Part shown: positions 6,846-13,888 of the stretch, one piece after another
Layout: every line of letters begins with the position of its first letter
Numbering within the stretch: the stretch's first letter is position 1
NCBI GenBank assembly: GCA_910584905.1
Contig: CAJUCQ010000045.1
Coordinates: forward strand, 1-37,845
DNA: 37,845 nucleotides
Source of the DNA: an uncultured Muribaculaceae bacterium
Lineage (GTDB): Bacteria > Bacteroidota > Bacteroidia > Bacteroidales > Muribaculaceae
Reading direction: 5' to 3'
The notes under the pieces: model-generated
The model's input: only the letters and a program-made list of their open reading frames with translations
Databases searched by the model: none
Told to the model about the DNA's origin: nothing
Made by a program: the position numbers and the translations under genes

Positions 6846-9800
6846 TCAGCGGGCGGGATTGACAAAGATTTTGGTAGCGGAAGCTCCCTGACGGCGGATA
6901 TAAAAGCCGCCGGCGGGCTCGGTCACGCGGATGCCCTGAAGCGTGTAGTACTCGACAGGGGCTTCTTCGTCTGCAACTACGTCCTCGATGCCCGAGACAG
7001 TCTTCTCGACGAGGGCTTCGGGGGAAGCGGTGAAGTAGTAGTCGCGGCCGCCGACAATGGGATAGTCGGGGAGCTGCTTGCTGCGGTTCCAGTTGTTGAC
7101 GATAAGCGAGAACGAGCCGCTGTCCCCGTCGTGGCCGAATACCTTGTAGGCGATGCCTTCGATTGTCTGTTCGTCGACAGGAGCCTGTCCGGGCCATGCG
7201 CCCCAGATTTCCTTGTCGCCATAGGCATAGACGCCCATAGCCTCATAACCGGTGTTGTCTTCGATGTAGATATGCCATTTGTATTCCGGCACGGCATCGA
7301 CTTCGGCCGAGATGGCGAAGTTGTCGATGGCAAGCGCGGGAGCGCCGGCGCAGTTCGAGCCTGAGCTTACGGAGATGTTCCATGCGAGGAAGAGTTCGCA
7401 TCCGGGTTCGAGGGGTGCGGCAAGAGTCCCGGCCACGCCCACGGTTTCCATCGGCACTACGGCAGCGCCTGCAGTGGCGGATGCGGCAGGGAAGACGGTC
7501 GTAAAGTCTGTGCCGGCTTCGGTCCAGTTGCGACCGTCGGCTGAGGTATAGAGCTTGACTGTGAATCCGGCGGCATTGTTGCCGTTGCGGTATTTCTCGA
7601 CGTCGTAGCTGAGGGCGATGTTTTCGAGAGTCTTGCGGCCGTTGTTGACAAAACGGGCGTAGACATTGACGGCGCGGGTGCCGTTGTCGACACCGGTGGT
7701 TATCCCGCCGACAGCGCGGTCGGAAGCGTCATCGCTTGCGCCGAAATTCCAAAGGCCGTTCTTGGCGTTGGAAGGGAGACTTACACCTCCGGCATACATC
7801 GTTGCGGAAACGGCGCTGAAATACGTGCCTACTTCGCGGGGCGAGTATGTGCGGTCGATACGCCAGCCCTCGGGGAGCTCGGCTTCGGCGCTTTCGCCCA
7901 TCGTATCAAAGTTCTGACGATATGCGGCGTTGTCGGCGTTGATGTCGATTCCGGGCACACAGGGCATTTCGGTGACGTGCGAGCCAACGGTGACGACAGC
8001 CGAACGGGAGAAGCCCGAGGCCGTGGCCGTGACTTTGTACGTGCCTTCGCCCGTGGCGGTGAACACACCTTCGGGGGTGATGACGGCGCCTGCGGGTTCG
8101 ACAGTGTAGGCGACGTCGGCAGGCATAGGCATTCCGAATTCGTCGAGAACAGTGGCCGTGAAGCGCAGGGTGGATGCGGCATGGTCGACAATCTGCGTGC
8201 ATGCGTCGATTGCGTCGGCGGCGCGGCGGCGCATGTCGGCGGCATCGGCGGCGCTGACAGCGGCGGGATGGGTGGTGATTTCAGCGGGGTCTACACCCAT
8301 GATGACGCCGTATTCCATACATGCGGCCATATAGGTGGAGAGGTCGGTTGGATGGCGGTCGTCCTGAAACCAAGGTGCGAGGCCGTCGGCGCCTTTTTCG
8401 TCAAAGATTGTCTGATATGCGCTCATGACCGGGCAGATGACGAGACCGAATTCGGCGGCCACCGAGCGATAGACTTGCATGAAAATGTCGTTGAATGGAG
8501 TGAAGTTGTTCCAGTCGCCGGCGTAAGCCCAGTTTACGGGAAGGATAATCACGGCGTTGGGGTTGGGGCAGCTTTCGCGGATATAGTTGACCCAGCGCTC
8601 GACATTGGCGCGGAATGTGGCGGGCGATGTGCGAGGAAGCGAGCTTTGCTCCTGAAGGATAATATGGGTCCACGGCTGCGAGCGCACGAGCATCTTTGCG
8701 CCGGGCATGCCGTCACCGGCAAGGCCGTCGCCTTCGTCCCAGTGGGTTGCGAGAGATTTGCCGAGGAGGGTGTGCTTGGTCCACGAGGCGTCGGCTCCCA
8801 TAGCCTTGGCGATGTCGTTGAACATCAGAGCCTGATCATTGTAGTGGATAAGCGAATTGTTGAGCGAGAGCACGCGGACTGCGGCGGGCATCTGCGGGGT
8901 AAGGACAGCCGCAAGGGGCGAAAGGGTCATCTCAGTGGCTACGGAGCTGACTTTGGTCAGCGAATACGCACCGGTGGCGAGGTCGAAAACGACGTCGTAC
9001 GTTCCGCCGGTGACGGCGGCGTTGGCAGTAGCGCCCTTGACGAGAGTGCCTTCGACAGCGGCGACATCGGCATCGGCCTGAAGGCCCCAAGCGCCACCCA
9101 TGCCGAGACGCTGGTAGATACGCCAGCGGCTGAGGCCGTCGGCCCCGGCGGTCATCGACACGCGGCCTTTGAAAAGATTGTCGGCTTCGTCGAGTTTAAG
9201 CTCGCCGGATGTGTCCATGAAATTCCACGAGTTGAAGTCGCCGACCATGTACACGCTCGTCAGCCCCGTGGGGTCGTCGTTCGGTTCGAGCAGGAGCGTA
9301 GCCGTGCCGTCCTCTATGGTGAGGAGAATGCGTGTGCAAGCGTAGGTGTTGACGCCGCAGGAAATATTTGTCGACTTGTCGCCGGGGGTGAGCGTATAAG
9401 GCTCGTTCATGATTATATTCGAGCCGTTCGAGCCGTAGTTGCAGGCATTGCTCCAGCCTGCATCGGCGATTTTGAATGTGTTGGAAATGGTTTTATTCTT
9501 AAGTTCGAAACTGGTGTCGCTGAGCGTGTTGAACTCCCATTCGTCGTCGACTCCCCAACCGTTGATATCGCCGCGGAGATATATTCCTGAGTGATTGATT
9601 TCAGGTTCCTCGGGGTTTACCCAGTCAGGGTCGGACTCGGCGAATGTGGCCGAGATTTCGATGTCGTCGACGGCAAGGCCCTGAGCTTTGTTGGCCGTGG
9701 TGCCGGAAGCGACGGAGATGTTCCAAGCCACATAAAGGTTAGCTCCCGGCTCGACGTGTGTGCGAAGCTCCTTGGCGTTCACGGGCACTACGGCCACGGG

Positions 9801-10382
9801 CACGCCGGCCGCTCCGGCGGTAGCGTCGTCGGGCTGAAAGAGCGTAAGGAATTCGTCGCCTGCCGAAGTCCACTTTTTGCCGTCGAAGCTTGTGTAGAGC
9901 TGCACGGCGAATCCGGCGGGGTTGTCGCCCTTGCGGTATTTTTCCACATTATATGATAGAGTGAGGCCGGTGATTATCATCGCATCGTCGGCATTCGTCA
10001 GCTCGGTCATCACGCTGAGACCGCGTGTGCCTCCGTCAACGGTTGTGGTGAGTCCGCCGATAGCGCGGTCGGAGTTTTCAGGGCCGAAATTCCACGTGCC
10101 GTTTTTAGCGTTGGAAGCGAGGTTTACCCCACCCTGATACATCACTTCGCCGGAGCAGTCGGCCCAAGCGTTGACGCGTCGTGGAGCCGTGAGGTTGCGA
10201 TCGACTCTCCAGTTCTCGGGAAGGACGAGGGTGCCGGCCGAAGAGGCGTCATTCCACATCGAATTGAAATTCTCGCTCATCGACGGGGCGGCCTGCGAAA
10301 GACCGATGCCCGCGCTTGCCGAGCCTGCGCCTAAAGCAAATACGGCGGCAGCGGCCAAGAGCATTCGTTTTGTTTGTTTCAT
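6846..10382 (-). CDS. Secreted multidomain protein with a DUF4886 (SGNH-like) core and carbohydrate-binding-like modules, 1178 aa
   Basis: A signal peptide (1-24) is followed by: beta domain A (about 34-248); two SusE/SusF-like modules (266-367 and 376-475, each opening with a GDxN.W motif); a DUF4886 domain (about 500-700); an Ig-like segment (about 740-800); beta domain B (about 820-1028), a clear second copy of domain A; a segment resembling starch-binding module CBM26 (1034-1122, with GAWPGQAP); and a C-terminal tail (1145-1178). In the DUF4886 part LSLNNSL (Ser510) and DDRHP (Asp674, His677) occupy the places of the SGNH nucleophile and the DxxH pair, so a carbohydrate-esterase-like activity is plausible but unproven. 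It is probably exported and surface-attached. Its tail matches that of the protein encoded at 12414. Confidence 0.85.
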   Translation of the reverse strand: MKQTKRMLLAAAAVFALGAGSASAGIGLSQAAPSMSENFNSMWNDASSAGTLVLPENWRVDRNLTAPRRVNAWADCSGEVMYQGGVNLASNAKNGTWNFGPENSDRAIGGLTTTVDGGTRGLSVMTELTNADDAMIITGLTLSYNVEKYRKGDNPAGFAVQLYTSFDGKKWTSAGDEFLTLFQPDDATAGAAGVPVAVVPVNAKELRTHVEPGANLYVAWNISVASGTTANKAQGLAVDDIEISATFAESDPDWVNPEEPEINHSGIYLRGDINGWGVDDEWEFNTLSDTSFELKNKTISNTFKIADAGWSNACNYGSNGSNIIMNEPYTLTPGDKSTNISCGVNTYACTRILLTIEDGTATLLLEPNDDPTGLTSVYMVGDFNSWNFMDTSGELKLDEADNLFKGRVSMTAGADGLSRWRIYQRLGMGGAWGLQADADVAAVEGTLVKGATANAAVTGGTYDVVFDLATGAYSLTKVSSVATEMTLSPLAAVLTPQMPAAVRVLSLNNSLIHYNDQALMFNDIAKAMGADASWTKHTLLGKSLATHWDEGDGLAGDGMPGAKMLVRSQPWTHIILQEQSSLPRTSPATFRANVERWVNYIRESCPNPNAVIILPVNWAYAGDWNNFTPFNDIFMQVYRSVAAEFGLVICPVMSAYQTIFDEKGADGLAPWFQDDRHPTDLSTYMAACMEYGVIMGVDPAEITTHPAAVSAADAADMRRRAADAIDACTQIVDHAASTLRFTATVLDEFGMPMPADVAYTVEPAGAVITPEGVFTATGEGTYKVTATASGFSRSAVVTVGSHVTEMPCVPGIDINADNAAYRQNFDTMGESAEAELPEGWRIDRTYSPREVGTYFSAVSATMYAGGVSLPSNAKNGLWNFGASDDASDRAVGGITTGVDNGTRAVNVYARFVNNGRKTLENIALSYDVEKYRNGNNAAGFTVKLYTSADGRNWTEAGTDFTTVFPAASATAGAAVVPMETVGVAGTLAAPLEPGCELFLAWNISVSSGSNCAGAPALAIDNFAISAEVDAVPEYKWHIYIEDNTGYEAMGVYAYGDKEIWGAWPGQAPVDEQTIEGIAYKVFGHDGDSGSFSLIVNNWNRSKQLPDYPIVGGRDYYFTASPEALVEKTVSGIEDVVADEEAPVEYYTLQGIRVTEPAGGFYIRRQGASATKIFVNPAR

Positions 10383-10412
10383 GGATAATTGATTTGGTTT
10401 AACTTACATCTG

Positions 10413-10420
10413 CAAAATTA
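10413..10420 (-). promoter_or_regulatory. -7 element for the DUF4886 gene
   Basis: TAATTTTG on the minus strand matches TAnnTTTG, 31 bases upstream of the ATG at 10382. No TTG is seen at the usual 19-20 base distance. Confidence 0.5.
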
Positions 10421-10565
10421 CAGACACAATATAGATAAAGAAAGAGCCTCAAATCCGATTGTAGATATATTTAGAAGCTATATATTTAATTTACAACGAA
10501 TTAATCCGCACAGCCCGCGGCAGAATTGTAGACATCAATCTAATGAAATCAGCGCTGAAACGGGG

Positions 10566-12161
10566 CTATGCGCCGGCAATAAATTCGGTTTCGAAGCTTG
10601 TGCGGTCAAGCGCGCGATTGCGCATCTGAGTGCGGTAGTTGTAGACGGTCGATTCCGAACAACGGAGAAATTTGGCGATGTCGCCGCTGTTGCCCACTCC
10701 GAGTCTGAGGAGGGCATATATACGCAACTCCGTGGAAAAAGTGGTGCATTCAGGGTAGCGCTCTTCCGGGCGAAGGAGAGCATTGAGGTCGGCAATAAAA
10801 TCGGGATACAGCGAAAGGAATGCTTTGTCGAAGCGGCGGAAGAACTGGTCGACCTCGCGGTTTACGTATCTCGATGATTTTATGGTCCGCGTCAATGCAT
10901 CCCAGTCGCCTCGGGCGGCTATTTTCCCGAGGTCGGCACGATAGGACTCCATTTTCTTCAGATAGCTCAGACACAGCTCCATAAAAGCCGTGATATATTT
11001 TTCTTTAATTCGGCTTTCGGCGGCGAGACGTTCGTTGAGGCGTTGCATCGACTCGTTTGTGCGTTCAAGGCTGTCGCGGGCTTCGATGAGCGATTCGGCG
11101 CTATCGTTGAGCTGACGGTTCTTGCGCCTTACGGTAATAAACCCTATGCCAACGCCTGCGGCAAGGAGCAGACCGAAGATGCTTATCAATGCAACAGTGA
11201 GAGTGCGCCGCTCCTGATAGCGCGCATAAGCTGCGTCGATAGCCGGGAGAGAAGCCGCAATCTCAAGCTGGCGCTGGGACGCATGGCACGCGGCGGCATC
11301 GTGCGCGCTTCGGTGGATATAGCGGTGGGCTCTCGTGACGTCGCCGAGGGCCAGCAAGGCCACGGCAAGCTCAGGCAAGGCCTTATACTCGCGCACACCG
11401 GCGCGGAGGTCGCACACGGCGGCGGCGGCAAGGGCCTCGCGGGCTTCGTCGCGCATGCCTCTGCGGTCGTATATACCTGCAAGTGTATGATATATCGGAG
11501 CAAGGCCTTTTTCGTCGGACGGAGTGTCAGGGAGTTCGGCCTTTAGCAAATGCTCGGCTTCGGGAAGTTTTCCCTCCTCGACGAGGCGGTTTGCCGCGAT
11601 AATGGGGCTGCCTCCGTCGACTGTCATTGCCGAATCGCGATATGCGGCGGCAACCGAACGGTAGTGTCGGCTGAGTGTACGGTCGAACGACATTTCCGCA
11701 AGAGAGCGGTTAATCTGCACGCCGAGTATATAATATTCGCGCCTTACAGCGGGCGACATCCCGTCGGGGTCAAGGCCGTCGAAAATGGCTGACGCATCCT
11801 TGACCATAGCACCCTGCGAGTTGTATAGCGAGGCGAGTCGCAGAAGGGCGCGGGTGGCGGCATCGCGCCCGCAATCTTCGCGCCGCGAAAGGTCGAGAGC
11901 CGAGTGTATATGCTCAAGGGCTATTTCGAGGTCAAGCGCGGAATAGGTCGACGCCACGCGCAGATGGGCCTCAAAGAGGCTGTCAGGGCGCTCTATCGCG
12001 GCAAGACACGAGGCGGCTGAATCGGCGGCAAGCATGGCGCGGGTCTGGATGTCGTCGGCCGAGCGGAGAGCGCTGTCGACGCGCCGCAAGCCCTCGTCGC
12101 GGCTACAGGAGAGGACCACTGAAAGAAGTGTAAAAAAAAGAAAAGGGAATATTTTTTTCAT
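10566..12161 (-). CDS. Membrane-tethered TPR/HTH regulator, DUF6377-like, 531 aa
   Basis: The N-terminus is a lipoprotein-like signal with a VLSC lipobox (Cys19). Residues about 25-315 are all-helical, tetratricopeptide-like repeats. One strong membrane segment (about 321-344) is followed by basic residues and a coiled coil (about 346-390), and the C-terminus (about 480-515) is a LuxR-like helix-turn-helix with GDIAKFLRCSESTVYNYR. This is the architecture of Bacteroidota DUF6377-type proteins: a periplasmic sensor joined to a cytoplasmic DNA-binding domain. The ATG at 12161 is preferred to a TTG at 12173 that lies inside the promoter. The gene sits between two genes for secreted proteins with matching C-terminal tails, one codirectional and one divergent, which it may control (inference). 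Confidence 0.82.
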   Translation of the reverse strand: MKKIFPFLFFTLLSVVLSCSRDEGLRRVDSALRSADDIQTRAMLAADSAASCLAAIERPDSLFEAHLRVASTYSALDLEIALEHIHSALDLSRREDCGRDAATRALLRLASLYNSQGAMVKDASAIFDGLDPDGMSPAVRREYYILGVQINRSLAEMSFDRTLSRHYRSVAAAYRDSAMTVDGGSPIIAANRLVEEGKLPEAEHLLKAELPDTPSDEKGLAPIYHTLAGIYDRRGMRDEAREALAAAAVCDLRAGVREYKALPELAVALLALGDVTRAHRYIHRSAHDAAACHASQRQLEIAASLPAIDAAYARYQERRTLTVALISIFGLLLAAGVGIGFITVRRKNRQLNDSAESLIEARDSLERTNESMQRLNERLAAESRIKEKYITAFMELCLSYLKKMESYRADLGKIAARGDWDALTRTIKSSRYVNREVDQFFRRFDKAFLSLYPDFIADLNALLRPEERYPECTTFSTELRIYALLRLGVGNSGDIAKFLRCSESTVYNYRTQMRNRALDRTSFETEFIAGA

Positions 12162-12170
12162 GGCGATACG

Positions 12171-12202
12171 CAAAAGTACATATTTGTCGGAATATATGCA
12201 AA
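12171..12202 (-). promoter_or_regulatory. Promoter giving an almost leaderless regulator mRNA
   Basis: On the minus strand TTTG (12199-12202), 20 bases, then TACTTTTG (12171-12178) fits the Bacteroidota promoter exactly. The start site would fall about 4-7 bases further, at roughly 12164-12167, leaving only a few bases before the ATG at 12161. Confidence 0.6.
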
Positions 12203-12284
12203 TTACCCTTATCGGCTCAGGCGAGGAGGCATTTGTTCCACGGTGTCATTTTTTTCGCCAAGCACAAAAAAAGCTGTCAAAAAT

Positions 12285-12315
12285 TTTGGATTTTAATATT
12301 TAGTGCATACCTTTG
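12285..12315 (+). promoter_or_regulatory. Promoter of the secreted-protein gene at 12414
   Basis: TTTG (12285-12288), a 19-base spacer and TACCTTTG (12308-12315) fit the consensus. Transcription would begin near 12320, giving a leader of about 90 bases. It is divergent from the promoter at 12171-12202, with about 80 bases between them available for a shared operator. Confidence 0.7.
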
Positions 12316-12413
12316 CGGCAGAAACGTTCCATCACACGATGACAAAACCAGAGGGTTTACGCAAGAAAAAAGCGCACACAATCATTCATTAACAAATCAA
12401 TTTCTAAGAGAAG

Positions 12414-13619
12414 ATGCAAAAAATCTACACACTTGCTCTTGCCGCCGCAGTCGCGCTCACTGCTTCAGCCGACCGCCGGCCCGCCTCACTTGCCCGCCTT
12501 AACGCGCACATCAAGGCCGCACCCGCAGAACGCACATTCATCCTCCCGTCCAAAGCACTCAACGCCCCTGCCAAGGCCGCATCCGTGGCTGATGTCGAGG
12601 GGGAATACACTTGGTCGTACCTCGACCTTATTGACGATGGCGAAGCGGCTGCAGGATTGGCAGACATCGCCATCGTTGACGAGCAGACCGGAGCCGCTAC
12701 AGTGACAATCGACGGAGATCTCGTGCTCAAGGCAACCATCAGCGGCAACAAGCTGTCAATTCCAAACAATCAGATTGTCGGAGAAGACCAATACGGCAAA
12801 ATCTACTTCTACCTCAAGGACCTCGGCTCCACCGGTCTTGTCAGCGGTCTTGGCTCCGCCACGGCTACTGTCGGCACAATCAACGGCACGACCATCACAT
12901 TCGACGAGTTGGACGTGTGGGCATTCGGCGACCCCTCTGCCGAGGATCTTGGCTACTACTACCTTACCTATGGCAACAGCTTCACCCTCTCCAACAAATG
13001 GACCTTGCTCGGCAACGGCAGCTTCCTTGAAAACATCGTAGGCCCGTTGTTCACCGGCTCGGAGAACACCAAGGTTTCTCAGGTCGAAGTTCTCGCTTCG
13101 GAAACAAACCCCGGCCTGTATCGTATCCTCGACCCTCTTAAGACTCTTTACGCCGCCAACAAAATCAACGCAGTAAGCCCGAGCCTTGACCTTGACGCCA
13201 CGGACCCCACCAACGTGCTTGTCGGCCTCACATCTACCGGGCTCGGCAACAAAGATGACGGTCTTTACGCCTATTTCAGCGAAAGCTGGTATGATATAGA
13301 AATCGAACCGGCCATAACTCCCGACGAATACAAGATTACCCTCAAGACCGAAGGCAACAAGGCCACCGTTACCTTCCCCGTCAAGAGCATCGGAATTATA
13401 ACAACCCTCAGCAGCGAGTATTTCCCCGGCGCTCCCTACGCCAGCACACTGACATTCAATCTCAGCGACGAAAACGCCGGTATCGGTGACATCACGGTTG
13501 AAAACGCAGGCGGCCCTGCAACGTACTACAACCTTCAGGGCGTGCGCGTGGAAAATCCCTCGAACGGCATCTTTATCCGCCGCGAAGGCAACAAAGCCAC
13601 AAAGGTGCTTGTAAAGTAA
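12414..13619 (+). CDS. Secreted protein of unknown function with YYNLQGVRV tail, 401 aa
   Basis: I do not recognise the main domain. A signal peptide (1-19, ending in ASA) is followed by a basic, Pro/Ala-rich stretch to about residue 58. From about 63 (EGEYTWSYLDL) to 365 the protein is beta-rich with many Thr, Gly and Asp residues and no cysteine motif or obvious catalytic signature. The last 31 residues (371-401) form a tail, YYNLQGVRVENP...IRREG, preceded by a GIGDI linker; the tail closely matches the end of the protein encoded at 6846-10382. Such tails occur on many secreted proteins of gut Bacteroidales and recall type IX sorting signals. The gene is divergent from the membrane-tethered regulator and has its own promoter and terminator. 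Confidence 0.8.
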   Translation: MQKIYTLALAAAVALTASADRRPASLARLNAHIKAAPAERTFILPSKALNAPAKAASVADVEGEYTWSYLDLIDDGEAAAGLADIAIVDEQTGAATVTIDGDLVLKATISGNKLSIPNNQIVGEDQYGKIYFYLKDLGSTGLVSGLGSATATVGTINGTTITFDELDVWAFGDPSAEDLGYYYLTYGNSFTLSNKWTLLGNGSFLENIVGPLFTGSENTKVSQVEVLASETNPGLYRILDPLKTLYAANKINAVSPSLDLDATDPTNVLVGLTSTGLGNKDDGLYAYFSESWYDIEIEPAITPDEYKITLKTEGNKATVTFPVKSIGIITTLSSEYFPGAPYASTLTFNLSDENAGIGDITVENAGGPATYYNLQGVRVENPSNGIFIRREGNKATKVLVK

Positions 13620-13642
13620 TCATCCATCAACCATAGTTCTAC

Positions 13643-13680
13643 AAAATACCCGGACAGCGCATGCATCCGGGTATTTTTTA
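13643..13680 (+). terminator. Terminator of the gene at 12414
   Basis: A 12-base perfect inverted repeat (13643-13654 with 13666-13677) ends in a run of T, 24 bases after the stop codon. Confidence 0.9.
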
Positions 13681-13710
13681 TGTAGCGGCAGGCGACATTG
13701 ACAAACAAGA

Positions 13711-13740
13711 GAGGGCCGTGTCTGAATCGACACGGCCCTC
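13711..13740 (-). terminator. Probable terminator of tRNA-His
   Basis: A perfect 12-base stem (13711-13722 with 13729-13740) with a 6-base loop lies 12 bases past the 3' end of tRNA-His. The following minus-strand sequence is only moderately T-rich. Confidence 0.7.
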
Positions 13741-13751
13741 GGCTTTAGCAG

Positions 13752-13826
<75 letters not shown>

Positions 13827-13856
13827 ATATTGGTGTGCTTCCTTTCAAAAGCACTG

Positions 13857-13888
13857 CAAAGTTAGTGCATTTTTTTTATTTGTGCAAA
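13857..13888 (-). promoter_or_regulatory. Promoter of tRNA-His
   Basis: On the minus strand TTTG (13885-13888), 20 bases, then TAACTTTG (13857-13864) is a full consensus match, 30 bases from the tRNA. The -33 element directly abuts the kup stop codon at 13889-13891, and no terminator separates the two genes. Confidence 0.75.

Noticed and set aside
7977..9590. 537-codon plus-strand frame opposite the DUF4886 gene
   Set aside because: A shadow of the real gene, with no recognisable domain and no signals for expression.
10440..10490. A/T-rich direct repeat ATATATTTA...TATATATTTA downstream of the regulator gene
   Set aside because: Short and low in complexity; no link to a gene signal or mobile element.
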